A stretch of DNA of 12,684 nucleotides from Fusobacterium sp. (GCA_019416865.1 DXWL01000046.1:1-12684), one strand, 5' to 3'; positions 1 through 6,413 are shown, counted from the stretch's first letter. Numbers and translations are program-made. Notes: generated by a model not told the origin, from the sequence alone.

Positions 1-2
1 AT

Positions 3-92
3 GCTATCCAAAATGGAGAAATCCTTTTTATACAATACGGAAGAAGAAAACTTATTATAACAGAAGGAATACTTCCTTTTTTAAGAAATTAA
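3..92 (+). CDS. C-terminal end of an unidentified protein (partial)
   Basis: An open frame enters from the left edge and stops with TAA at 90-92, leaving 29 residues that end ...GILPFLRN. This frame was preferred over the other two because its composition (alternating hydrophobic and charged residues, ending ITEGILPFLRN) looks like a normal protein tail; one of the other frames is poor in hydrophobic residues and the other is very rich in Lys, Asn and Tyr. A two-way terminator begins 10 bases after the stop, as expected for a real gene end. There is too little sequence to name a family. Confidence 0.4.
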   Translation, partial: AIQNGEILFIQYGRRKLIITEGILPFLRN

Positions 93-101
93 TATCTAAA
101 T

Positions 102-150
102 AAAAAATCCTGTCTTAATTTAAATTTAAAAGAACAGGATTTTTTATTTT
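102..150. terminator. Bidirectional rho-independent terminator
   Basis: AAAAAATCCTGT (102-113) pairs perfectly with ACAGGATTTTTT (134-145), with extra pairing inside through CTT/AAG. T-rich tracts lie on the outer side on both strands. It lies between the convergent partial gene on the left and the minus-strand ZIP gene, so it can end both transcripts. Confidence 0.85.
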
Positions 151-159
151 GTCAAAATT

Positions 160-942
160 CTATACAGCTCCAAAAAGTTTGCTTAGAGGCATCAGTGCTA
201 TTCCACAGAAAACAGCCATAAGACTTTCTCTTGTATAGCCGTATTGTCTGCTCGAAGGAAGAAGTTCCTCAATAGCAATATACAGCATGACTCCAGAGAT
301 AAGAGCAAAAATTATTCCTAAACTAAAATCATTTATATATGGTTTCAGCAGAAGAAATGCAAGTAAAGCTCCCAAAGGCTCTGCTATTCCTGAAAGAAAA
401 GTATATTTAAGAGCTTTGAGTCTGTTTCCTGTTGCAAAATATATAGGCATAGCAACAGAGATTCCTTCTGGAATATTGTGCATTGCAATAGCTGCTGCAA
501 TAGATATTCCCAGTGCCATATCTTCATAACCTGCCATAAAAGTAGCAATCCCTTCAGGGAAATTATGAAGTCCTATTGCCATTGTAGAAACAAATCCTAC
601 ACGGAAAAGATTTTCATGTTTTTTTCCATCTCCCTCTTCCTCTGGCTCATGGGGAACAAATTTGTCTAAAAGAGCTGCTGTTATTACTCCTGCCAAAAGA
701 AGCAGAACTTCTGCCACTATCCCAAATCTATATCCTCCATATTGTGTAAGAAGAGCATTTGCATTGGGAAGCAGATCTGTAAAAGATACACTTATCATTA
801 CACCTCCTGCAAATCCCAAAGATATTGTTACAAGTTTTTCACTTTTTTTATTTGTAACAAAGATGATAAAAGCTCCCAAAAGAGTTGACATCCCTGCCAT
901 AAAAGATAGTATCAATGCTCTAAGAGCTGAACCTTCTATCAT
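160..942 (-). CDS. zupT: ZIP-family divalent metal transporter (ZupT-like)
   Basis: This is an inner-membrane importer of Zn2+ and probably other divalent metals (Fe2+, Mn2+). The 260-residue length matches the bacterial ZupT/GufA branch. Visible signs are about eight hydrophobic segments, the paired metal-site motifs HNFPEG (residues 126-131, TM4) and HNIPEG (155-160, TM5), a conserved GIAEPLGA (185-192), and a short His/Glu/Asp-rich cytoplasmic loop near residues 97-110. The frame is open 18 bases further upstream to a TTG at 960. The ATG at 942 was chosen because an excellent SD (GGAAAGGAAG) lies 6 bases before it, inside that upstream extension. The rubrerythrin terminator ends only about 20 bases before the SD, leaving no room for an ordinary promoter, so expression may depend on read-through. 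Family assignment is firm; the metal is inferred. Confidence 0.9.
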   Translation of the reverse strand: MIEGSALRALILSFMAGMSTLLGAFIIFVTNKKSEKLVTISLGFAGGVMISVSFTDLLPNANALLTQYGGYRFGIVAEVLLLLAGVITAALLDKFVPHEPEEEGDGKKHENLFRVGFVSTMAIGLHNFPEGIATFMAGYEDMALGISIAAAIAMHNIPEGISVAMPIYFATGNRLKALKYTFLSGIAEPLGALLAFLLLKPYINDFSLGIIFALISGVMLYIAIEELLPSSRQYGYTRESLMAVFCGIALMPLSKLFGAV

Positions 943-948
943 AAACCA

Positions 949-958
949 CTTCCTTTCC
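949..958 (-). promoter_or_regulatory. Ribosome binding site deciding the ZIP gene start
   Basis: On the minus strand, GGAAAGGAAG lies 6 bases upstream of ATG 942-940. It would be inside the coding region if the in-frame TTG at 960 were used, and nothing SD-like precedes that TTG. This supports the shorter 260-residue protein. Confidence 0.75.
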
Positions 959-974
959 AAAATTCTTTATAAAT

Positions 975-1025
975 AAAAAAGGGCTGCTCAGCAGAAAAGA
1001 TAAAGTATTTCTGCTCCAACAACCC
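975..1025 (-). terminator. Rho-independent terminator after rubrerythrin
   Basis: Read on the minus strand, GGGTTGTT...GAGCAGAAA folds on TTTCTGCTGAGCAGCCC with G-U pairs and a small internal loop, followed directly by TTTTTT. The inner arms GCAGAAA (991-997) and TTTCTGC (1008-1014) are perfect. It lies downstream of the rubrerythrin gene and immediately before the ZIP ribosome binding site, so it may work as a partial (read-through) terminator. Confidence 0.8.
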
Positions 1026-1043
1026 TAAACTTTAAACTTTAAA

Positions 1044-1580
1044 TTAATAATTAGTAGCTCTTACTCTGAAATATGCTTTTGGATGCTCACATACAGGACA
1101 TATTTCAGGAGCATCTGTTCCTATGTGTAAGTGTCCGCAGTTTCCACATTCCCAAACAACAATCTCAAGTTTTTTAAATACAGTTTTAGTTTCTATATTT
1201 TCAAGAAGTTTTCTGTATCTTATTTCGTGTTCTTTTTCAATGGCAGCTACTCCGTCCATAACTCTTGCTATATCTTCAAACCCTTCTTCTCTTGCTTCTT
1301 TAGCAAATTGGGCATACATATCTGTCCATTCATAGTTTTCTCCAGCAGCAGCGTCTTTTAGATTTTCTACTGTTGATGGCATACCACCATGTAATAATTT
1401 GAACCATAATTTAGCGTGTTCTTTTTCGTTGTTTGCAGTTGCTTCAAAAAGCTCTGCTATTTGCTCATACCCTTCTTTTCTTGCTTTAGAAGCGTAGTAG
1501 TTATATTTATTTCTCGCTTGAGATTCTCCTGCAAATGCAGTCCATAAGTTTTTTTCAGTTTTAGTTCCTTTTAATTCCAT
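1044..1580 (-). CDS. rbr: Rubrerythrin (peroxide-reducing diiron protein)
   Basis: This soluble cytoplasmic enzyme reduces H2O2 to water with electrons passed through its own rubredoxin-like centre. At 178 residues it is slightly shorter than classic rubrerythrin (about 190). The ferritin-like four-helix domain (about 1-135) carries the expected iron ligands: E19, the E52-x-x-H55 pair in NEKEH, E95 and E98 in helix 3, and E115-x-x-H118 in IEKEH. The C-terminal rubredoxin domain has C145-x-x-C148 and C161-x-x-C164, 12 residues apart. The start is set by AGGAGGGG just upstream of ATG 1580. A near-consensus promoter lies 43-71 bases upstream of the start, consistent with high expression. The ZIP gene follows after a terminator. 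All key residues are present, so it should be functional. The identification is secure; reductase partners are not visible here. Confidence 0.97.
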   Translation of the reverse strand: MELKGTKTEKNLWTAFAGESQARNKYNYYASKARKEGYEQIAELFEATANNEKEHAKLWFKLLHGGMPSTVENLKDAAAGENYEWTDMYAQFAKEAREEGFEDIARVMDGVAAIEKEHEIRYRKLLENIETKTVFKKLEIVVWECGNCGHLHIGTDAPEICPVCEHPKAYFRVRATNY

Positions 1581-1622
1581 TTTACCCCTCCTGTACTTTT
1601 AAAATGCATTGCTTATGTATAA

Positions 1623-1651
1623 ATACTAACACATAAAAACAGAGTTGTCAA
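1623..1651 (-). promoter_or_regulatory. Strong sigma-70-type promoter of rubrerythrin
   Basis: On the minus strand TTGACA (1651-1646) and TAGTAT (1628-1623) are separated by exactly 17 bases. The predicted start of transcription is near 1616, giving a leader of about 35 bases. A perfect -35 and a one-mismatch -10 make this the best promoter match noticed in the window. Confidence 0.85.
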
Positions 1652-1765
1652 ACTTTATATCATTTTTGTAATAATTACAATTTTATTTTTATGTTCTTAT
1701 TTTATATTAAGCTGCTTTTAATTTTATACCTCTATTTACTTAGATGGGATTTCTTTTCTTTTTGT

Positions 1766-1794
1766 TTAAAAATAAAAAACTATTATTTTTTATT
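1766..1794 (-). terminator. Possible weak AT-only terminator
   Basis: AATAAAAAA (1771-1779) and TTTTTTATT (1786-1794) form a perfect 9-bp stem with a 6-base loop, overlapping the stop codon of the minus-strand gene at 1790. It has no G-C pair, so it is weak and could be chance in such AT-rich DNA. Confidence 0.35.
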
Positions 1795-2164
1795 CCTCTG
1801 CATAATTATATTTTGACAGAAAATGAAGGATTTTTTCTTTCATAACATCTTCAGGGATATTTTTTTCCTCTTTTAATTTTATAAGCTTCTTTATTTCATC
1901 TTGAATAACATAGGCTTTACTGTCCAAACATTCAACATTTCTCAAAATAACAGGGTCTTCAGAAACATTTACAGAAAAAAGTCTGCTTCTGAATTCAAAT
2001 CTTGGATATCTTTTCTTTAATTTAAAGAAAAACAGAAAAGGAAACTTATCATAGACTTCGATAGTATCCTCTATATCTTCAAGAATTTTGAATTCCTCTT
2101 CTTTTATGATATTATAAAGTTCTTCCAAATTCATATTTTTCAAATCTTCCGCTCTTATCTGCAT
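1790..2164 (-). CDS. Hypothetical protein, 124 residues, unknown family
   Basis: I do not recognise this protein. It has a clear ribosome binding site (AAGGAGAG, 4 bases before ATG 2164) and its own extended -10 promoter, so it is very likely a real gene. The sequence is rich in Glu, Lys, Ile and Phe. Residues 9-35 look like an acidic amphipathic helix, and residues 42-60 hold an unusual cluster (FPFLFFFKLKKRYPRF) of phenylalanines followed by basic residues. The C-terminal third (about 85-120) is a second Lys/Glu-rich helical region. No signal peptide, no full membrane span, no cysteine pairs and no catalytic motif are evident. It is divergent from the 91-residue gene at 2333, with about 170 bases between their starts, and a palindrome overlaps its promoter. 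It may be a small cytoplasmic or membrane-associated protein, but no function can be assigned. Confidence 0.8.
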   Translation of the reverse strand: MQIRAEDLKNMNLEELYNIIKEEEFKILEDIEDTIEVYDKFPFLFFFKLKKRYPRFEFRSRLFSVNVSEDPVILRNVECLDSKAYVIQDEIKKLIKLKEEKNIPEDVMKEKILHFLSKYNYAEE

Positions 2165-2192
2165 ATATCTCTCCTTGCCCGACGAGTGATTT

Positions 2193-2207
2193 ATACTATA
2201 ATAGTAT
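2193..2207. repeat. Perfect 15-bp palindrome in the divergent promoter region
   Basis: ATACTAT-A-ATAGTAT is a perfect dyad centred on 2200. Outer arms GTGAT (2186-2190) and ATCAC (2206-2210) extend it with a small asymmetry. Part of it is the -10 region of the minus-strand gene starting at 2164, so it could be an operator. A short AT palindrome can also arise by chance. Confidence 0.5.
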
Positions 2208-2229
2208 CACGGACTTTCTATTATGTGAA
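2201..2229 (-). promoter_or_regulatory. Promoter of the 124-residue hypothetical gene
   Basis: On the minus strand TTCACA (2229-2224) lies 17 bases from TACTAT (2206-2201). A TG dinucleotide one base before the -10 (TGATACTAT) makes it an extended -10 promoter. The predicted leader is about 30 bases. Confidence 0.6.
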
Positions 2230-2257
2230 TATAAAAAGTAAAATATTTAAAAAATTA

Positions 2258-2286
2258 TTGACTAAAAGAATAAATAATGATACCAT
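2258..2286 (+). promoter_or_regulatory. Promoter of the 91-residue gene
   Basis: TTGACT (2258-2263) is 17 bases from TACCAT (2281-2286), with an extended -10 TG (TGATACCAT from 2278). It points toward the gene starting at 2333 and away from the 2164 gene. Confidence 0.65.
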
Positions 2287-2332
2287 ATAAATATAAAAAT
2301 AGTAGATTAATATAATTTTAGGAGGGATAAAA

Positions 2333-2608
2333 ATGGGTATCGAAACAAACTATAAATTCATGCTTGAGGAATATGAGGGAGAAGTATTAAAATTAGAAAG
2401 ATTAAATAACTTTGTAAAAGGTGAAGAGTTCAGCACTCTTGATGAAACACAAAAAAGAATCGTAACAGAAAAATGCGAACTTTTAACAAAATATATTGCT
2501 AAATTAAAAGAGCAGATTGATTATGATAAAAATATCATAGAAGAAAAAGCTTGTTGTATTTCAGAAGATGGAAACTACGACGAAATCGGAAAATGCTGTA
2601 TTAAATAG
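2333..2608 (+). CDS. Small helical (coiled-coil-like) protein, 91 residues
   Basis: Function unknown. A strong SD (TAGGAGGGA) precedes the ATG, a promoter lies at 2258-2286 and a terminator at 2631-2664, so it is a stand-alone transcription unit. The N-terminal 65 residues are heptad-rich and almost certainly helical: MLEEYEGEVLKLERLNNF, then KGEEFSTL, then a second helix ending LLTKYIAKLKEQI. That layout (EY..., L..FV..E.F..L, Q..., L..Y...L...I) resembles a widespread family of small phage and prophage proteins sometimes labelled crAss001_48-related. The resemblance is from memory of the pattern and is tentative. The C-terminal 20 residues differ in character, with two CC pairs (ACCIS, KCCIK) that could bind metal or be redox active. 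No phage genes are nearby. Confidence 0.82.
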   Translation: MGIETNYKFMLEEYEGEVLKLERLNNFVKGEEFSTLDETQKRIVTEKCELLTKYIAKLKEQIDYDKNIIEEKACCISEDGNYDEIGKCCIK

Positions 2609-2630
2609 TAAAAAAATATAAATAAACATG

Positions 2631-2664
2631 GCTGCGGGAAATATATTCCGCAGTTTTTTATTTT
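2631..2664 (+). terminator. Rho-independent terminator after the 91-residue gene
   Basis: CTGCGG (2632-2637) pairs with CCGCAG (2648-2653), with inner GAA/TTC pairing and one bulged G. It is followed by TTTTTTATTTT. It separates the small gene from the fructose operon. Confidence 0.88.
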
Positions 2665-2682
2665 GTATGAAAAATAAAATTA

Positions 2683-2712
2683 GAAAGATTTTGAAAGAAA
2701 GTGATTGATTTT
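2683..2712 (+). promoter_or_regulatory. Three tandem 10-bp repeats, candidate FruR operator
   Basis: GAAAGATTTT (2683), GAAAGAAAGT (2693) and GATTGATTTT (2703) follow each other with exact 10-base periodicity, so they face the same side of the helix. The last unit overlaps the presumed -35 of the fructose operon. DeoR-family regulators commonly bind direct repeats near their own promoter. The regulator encoded 50 bases downstream is the obvious candidate ligand; this is inference. Confidence 0.45.
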
Positions 2713-2731
2713 TTAAAAAGGATATGATAAT
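2705..2731 (+). promoter_or_regulatory. Probable promoter of the fructose operon
   Basis: TTGATT (2705-2710) and GATAAT (2726-2731) are separated by 15 bases, shorter than ideal. An overlapping TATGAT (2723-2728) is another -10 choice. This is the only plausible promoter between the upstream terminator and the regulator gene. Confidence 0.45.
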
Positions 2732-2745
2732 ATTGAAACATAAGG

Positions 2746-2753
2746 GGAGGTGA
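2746..2753 (+). promoter_or_regulatory. Ribosome binding site deciding the fruR start
   Basis: GGAGGTGA matches the complement of the 16S tail very well and is 8 bases from ATG 2762. A GTG at 2750 that would add four residues lies inside this SD, so the ATG is the real start. Confidence 0.85.
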
Positions 2754-2761
2754 AGAGAGAT

Positions 2762-3490
2762 ATGTTAAATATTCGTCGTTACAATCTTATATTGGAACTT
2801 ATTAAAAAAAGAAAAAACATTAAACTGAATGAAATCATCGAAGAACTTGGGGTTTCAGAAGCTACAGCCAGAAGAGATTTAAACTTTCTTGAAGAAAAGG
2901 GAAAAATAAGAAGAGTTCACGGAGGAGCTGTACTGGTAGAGGATAAAGAGGAAAACATCGACTATAAAAAACTTATACTTTCTGAAGAGAAAAATAAAAT
3001 TGGAAAAAGAGCAGCTTCCTTTATAAAAAATGGAGATACAGTTTTTCTTGATGCAGGAAGTACAACAGAGTGTGTTATTAAATATATTGCTGATAAAGAT
3101 GATATAAAAGTGGTTACAAATGGATTTACTCATATAGATGAGCTTATGAAAGCCGGAATAGAAACATATCTTTTAGGAGGAAAGCTGAAACAGAAAACAG
3201 GAGCAACAGTGGGAACAACAGCACTTTTTGCCATGAAAAATTATAACTTTGATGTGGTGCTTATAGGAGCAAATGGAGTGAATGCAGATGGGTATTCAAC
3301 ACCTGACCCTGAAGAAGTTCTTGTGAAAAGTGAGGCTATAAAAAGAGGAAGAAAAGTATATTTTCTTTGCGACCATTCTAAATTTTCTGAAAAAAGTTTT
3401 ATAAATTTTGCTTCTCTTGATGAGGGAATACTTATAACAGATGGAAATATTCCTGAAGAGATACAAAAAAAATTAAATAAGGAGGATTAA
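2762..3490 (+). CDS. fruR: DeoR-family transcriptional regulator of the fructose operon
   Basis: A 242-residue DNA-binding regulator of normal DeoR length. The N-terminal winged helix-turn-helix (about 5-58) has the DeoR signature, with recognition helix VSEATARRDLNFLEEKG at 31-47 and the wing RRVHGGA. The C-terminal sugar-phosphate-sensing domain (about 75-235) shows the family marks DAGSTTE (97-103), VVTNG (117-121), LLGG (137-140), GANG (169-172) and CDHSKF (203-208). In this family a phosphorylated sugar, probably fructose-1-phosphate here, releases or alters DNA binding. It is the first gene of the operon, one base before fruK, so it probably controls its own promoter. The symbol is assigned from context, since the family includes regulators of other sugars. 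It could act as repressor or activator. Confidence 0.88.
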   Translation: MLNIRRYNLILELIKKRKNIKLNEIIEELGVSEATARRDLNFLEEKGKIRRVHGGAVLVEDKEENIDYKKLILSEEKNKIGKRAASFIKNGDTVFLDAGSTTECVIKYIADKDDIKVVTNGFTHIDELMKAGIETYLLGGKLKQKTGATVGTTALFAMKNYNFDVVLIGANGVNADGYSTPDPEEVLVKSEAIKRGRKVYFLCDHSKFSEKSFINFASLDEGILITDGNIPEEIQKKLNKED

Positions 3491-3491
3491 A

Positions 3492-4424
3492 ATGATTTAT
3501 ACAGTTACTTTAAATCCAGCCATAGATTATTATATATCCATGAATGAATTTAATGAAGGGGAGCTTAACTCAATAGAAAATGGGTATACTCTTCCAGGAG
3601 GAAAGGGTATAAATGTTTCAAAAGTTTTAAAAAACTTTGGTGTTGAAAGTACAGCTCTGGGATTTGCAGGAGGATTTACAGGGGACTACATAAGAAAAAA
3701 TCTGAAAGAGTATGGAATTACAGAAGAACTTGTAGAGCTTAAAGAAAATACAAGAATAAATATAAAAATGAAGACAGATAAAGATGAAAGTGAGATTGCA
3801 GGACATTCTCCAAAAATATCATCTGAAGAGTGTGAAAAATTTTTAGATACAATGAAAAAAATAAAATCTGAAGATATCCTTGTGCTTTCAGGAAGTGTGC
3901 CAAAATCTCTTGATTCAAGAATATATGAAAGAATAATAGAGATGCTTCCTGAGGGAGTTAAGGTTATTCTTGATACAAGGGGAGAACCTTTTGAGTTTGC
4001 CCTTAAAAAAGGAGTGTTCTTAACAAAACCTAATAATGTGGAGTTAGGAGAATTTTTCGGAGAAAAATATGAAACAACAGAGGAGATAATCGCTGCTGGA
4101 GAAAAACTTAGAAAAATGGGAAGCAAAAATGTAATTATCTCTCTTGGAAAAAATGGTTCTGTTCTTGTTACAGAAAAAGGAGCATGGGTAGGAAATGTGC
4201 CTAAGGGAACTCTTGTAAGCTCTGTTGGAGCAGGGGATTCTATGGTAGCCGGAACTCTTTATGGTATAACAAAAGGAATGGAGATGGAGGAAGCTTACAG
4301 ATATGGAATAGCTTCTGGAAGTGCCACTGCTTTTACTGAAGGACTTACAACTTTTGAGGAGATGCAAAAGTTATTAGATGATATTAATATAAAAAAAATG
4401 GGAGGGGAAAAAGATGTTAAGTAA
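3492..4424 (+). CDS. fruK: 1-phosphofructokinase
   Basis: This enzyme phosphorylates fructose-1-phosphate with ATP to fructose-1,6-bisphosphate in the cytoplasm. The 310-residue length is normal for the PfkB-type 1-phosphofructokinase/LacC group. Visible family marks are the N-terminal TVTLNPAIDY (4-13), the sugar-binding PGGKGINVSKVL (35-46), GSVP (134-137), the KPNNVELGEF stretch (179-188), and the C-terminal anion-hole/catalytic motif GAGDS (246-250) with D249 as base. The ribosome binding site GGAGG overlaps the end of fruR. Its last 11 bases overlap the start of fruA, so translation of the two is probably coupled. The LacC family (tagatose-6-phosphate kinase) looks alike, but the fructose PTS next door makes 1-phosphofructokinase much more likely. 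The segment at 102-107 reads IAGHSP, where relatives I recall usually have a NEPGP- or NGQGP-like sequence. Confidence 0.93.
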   Translation: MIYTVTLNPAIDYYISMNEFNEGELNSIENGYTLPGGKGINVSKVLKNFGVESTALGFAGGFTGDYIRKNLKEYGITEELVELKENTRINIKMKTDKDESEIAGHSPKISSEECEKFLDTMKKIKSEDILVLSGSVPKSLDSRIYERIIEMLPEGVKVILDTRGEPFEFALKKGVFLTKPNNVELGEFFGEKYETTEEIIAAGEKLRKMGSKNVIISLGKNGSVLVTEKGAWVGNVPKGTLVSSVGAGDSMVAGTLYGITKGMEMEEAYRYGIASGSATAFTEGLTTFEEMQKLLDDINIKKMGGEKDVK

Positions 4425-6267
4425 AATGCTGACTGAAGACTGTATCAATCTGCACCTTACAGGAAAAACAAAATCTGAAATAATTGATGAAATGGTAGAA
4501 ATGTTATACTCTGCTGGAAAATTAAACGACAAAGAGGAGTATAAAAAGGAGATTTTAAAAAGGGAAGCTCAAAGTTCAACAGGACTTGAAGAGGGAATTG
4601 CAATTCCTCATGCTAAAACAGCTGCTGTAAAAGTTCCAAGCATTGCTTTTGGAATTTCAAAAGAGGGAGTGGATTATGAATCTCTTGATGGAGAGCCATC
4701 TAAACTTTTCTTTATGATAGCTGCTCCTGCAAATGCTTCTGACACACACATAGAAGTACTTTCAAAACTTACTACTATGCTTCTTGACGACAACATCAGA
4801 GAAAGTCTTTTAAATGTTAAAGAGCCAAAAGAGGTTTTAGAAATTTTAGGACAAAATAAAGAGGAAAAAGCTGAAATGTCTGGAAATGAAAATTATGATG
4901 TTCTTGCAGTAACAGCTTGTCCTACAGGAATTGCTCATACTTATATGGCTGCAGATGCTCTTATAAAAAAAGCTAAAGAGATGGGAATAAAAATAAAAGT
5001 TGAAACAAATGGTTCAACTGGTGTTAAAAATATGCTGACTGATGAAGAGATAAAAAATGCAAAAGGCATCATTGTTGCAGCAGATAAAAATGTTGAGATG
5101 GCAAGATTTGACGGAAAAAATGTTGAAATCGTTCCTGTAAAAGAGGGAATTAAAAATCCTGAAGGACTTATCAAAAATGCTCTTAACAAAACAGCACCTG
5201 TATATAAAGCTGACGGAAAAGGAGCTGCTTCTACAGGTAAGAAAGAAAAAACTGGATTCTATAAACACCTGATGTCAGGGGTATCAAATATGCTTCCATT
5301 CGTTGTTGGAGGAGGAATACTTATTGCTCTTTCATTCATGTTTGGTATTAATGCAGCAAATCCAAATGACCCAAGTTACAGCCCAATAGCTAAACTTCTT
5401 AGCGATATTGGAGGAGGAAATGCCTTCTTCTTAATGGTACCTGTTATGGCTGGATTTATTGGAATGAGTATTGCTGACAGACCGGGATTTGCTCCTGCAA
5501 TGGTTGGAGGACTTATCTCTCTTAATAATGGAGGAGGATTCCTTGGAGGACTTATCGGAGGATTCTTAGGAGGATATTCTGTTGTTCTTCTTAAAAAATT
5601 ATTTGCTAAACTTCCAGATAGTTTTGAAGGATTAAAACCAGTGCTTCTATATCCATTATTTGGAATATTTATTACAGGAGCATTAATGTATGGATTTATT
5701 GTAGATCCGATTGCTGCTCTTAACAGTGGAGTAACAGAGTTTCTGAAATCTCTTGGAACTGAAAACCTTGTTCTTCTTGGAATTGTTCTTGCTGGAATGA
5801 TGGCAACAGATATGGGAGGTCCAATAAATAAGGCGGCTTTCACATTTGGTATTATGATGATAACAGCTGGAGATTATGCACCTCACGCAGCAGTAATGGC
5901 AGGAGGAATGGTTCCGCCTTTAGGAATAGCACTTGCAACAACATTCTTTAAAAATAAATTTACACAAGATGAAAGAGATGCAGGAAAAACTTGCTACATC
6001 ATGGGACTTTCATTTATTACAGAGGGAGCAATCCCATTTGCTGCAGCTGACCCTGCAAGAGTAATTCCAGCTTCAATTATAGGGGCTGCAATAGCAGGAG
6101 GACTTTCAATGTTCTTTGGAGTACAGCTTCCAGCACCTCACGGAGGATTATTTGTAATCCCTGTGGTTACAAACCCTGTAATGTATCTTGTATCAATAGC
6201 TCTTGGTTCAATAGTTACAGCTCTTATTTTAGGATATATTAAAAAACCTGTAAATGAAGCAAAATAA
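4414..6267 (+). CDS. fruA: Fructose PTS permease, fused EIIABC
   Basis: A membrane permease that imports fructose and phosphorylates it to fructose-1-phosphate using phosphate passed from PEP through HPr. The 617 residues hold three domains in the order A-B-C. EIIA covers about 1-145, with active His66 in GIAIPHAKTA. EIIB covers about 163-262, with active Cys169 in VTACPTGIAHTYMAA. EIIC covers about 285-610, with many hydrophobic spans and the fructose-family motifs DMGGPINKAAF (about 466-475) and FITEGAIPFAAADP (near 534-547). A Gly/Lys-rich linker (KADGKGAASTGKKEK) joins B to C. The ATG overlaps the end of fruK by 11 bases with GGGAGGGG upstream, showing translational coupling. No FPr/HPr domain is present, so phosphate must come from general HPr encoded elsewhere. 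Mannosyl-glycerate or mannose permeases share this fold, but fruK supports fructose. Confidence 0.96.
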   Translation: MLSKMLTEDCINLHLTGKTKSEIIDEMVEMLYSAGKLNDKEEYKKEILKREAQSSTGLEEGIAIPHAKTAAVKVPSIAFGISKEGVDYESLDGEPSKLFFMIAAPANASDTHIEVLSKLTTMLLDDNIRESLLNVKEPKEVLEILGQNKEEKAEMSGNENYDVLAVTACPTGIAHTYMAADALIKKAKEMGIKIKVETNGSTGVKNMLTDEEIKNAKGIIVAADKNVEMARFDGKNVEIVPVKEGIKNPEGLIKNALNKTAPVYKADGKGAASTGKKEKTGFYKHLMSGVSNMLPFVVGGGILIALSFMFGINAANPNDPSYSPIAKLLSDIGGGNAFFLMVPVMAGFIGMSIADRPGFAPAMVGGLISLNNGGGFLGGLIGGFLGGYSVVLLKKLFAKLPDSFEGLKPVLLYPLFGIFITGALMYGFIVDPIAALNSGVTEFLKSLGTENLVLLGIVLAGMMATDMGGPINKAAFTFGIMMITAGDYAPHAAVMAGGMVPPLGIALATTFFKNKFTQDERDAGKTCYIMGLSFITEGAIPFAAADPARVIPASIIGAAIAGGLSMFFGVQLPAPHGGLFVIPVVTNPVMYLVSIALGSIVTALILGYIKKPVNEAK

Positions 6268-6305
6268 TAGGTTAAATCCTTAAGTAATAATATATACACA
6301 CAACA

Positions 6306-6343
6306 AAAACTGCCTTTGGAAAAATCCTTAGGCAGTTTTGTTA
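6306..6343 (+). terminator. Terminator of the fructose operon
   Basis: AAAACTGCCT (6306-6315) pairs perfectly with AGGCAGTTTT (6330-6339); GGA/TCC closes the inner part around an AAAA loop after a 2x2 mismatch. The downstream U-tract is short (TTTTGTTA) but the stem is strong. Confidence 0.85.
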
Positions 6344-6404
6344 TGGCTCTGAATATTTATGGGGAAGCCCATTAATAAAAAAGGCAGAATAATTTGTATA
6401 TTAA

Positions 6405-6413
6405 TGATATAAT
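6405..6413 (+). promoter_or_regulatory. Extended -10 promoter of the HAD phosphatase gene
   Basis: TGATATAAT gives a perfect -10 (TATAAT, 6408-6413) with an upstream TG. No good -35 is seen at the expected distance, which is common for extended -10 promoters. The ribosome binding site AAGGAGATAG and ATG 6453 follow. A small hairpin ATGGG-GAAG-CCCAT (6359-6372) lies upstream, of unknown meaning. Confidence 0.6.

Noticed and set aside
943..960. TTG start at 960 for the ZIP gene
   Set aside because: The strong SD GGAAAGGAAG would be inside the coding region; ATG 942 is correctly spaced from it.
287..976. Plus-strand open frames of 63-104 codons opposite the ZIP gene
   Set aside because: They lie on the antisense of a well-conserved transporter, lack ribosome binding sites and have no recognisable family. 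They are shadows of the real frame.
1026..1050. Short direct repeat AAACTTTAAACTTTAAA after rubrerythrin
   Set aside because: It is a brief low-complexity AT stretch with no sign of function.
2333..2608. Prophage remnant
   Set aside because: Only one small protein has a phage-like pattern. No integrase, capsid, attachment repeats or change in composition surround it.
2750..2752. GTG start for the DeoR regulator
   Set aside because: It overlaps the GGAGGTGA ribosome binding site that serves ATG 2762.
5376..5843. 155-codon minus-strand frame inside fruA
   Set aside because: It is antisense to the EIIC domain, which has clear family motifs, and its Pro/Ile/Arg-rich translation fits a shadow of Gly-rich coding sequence.
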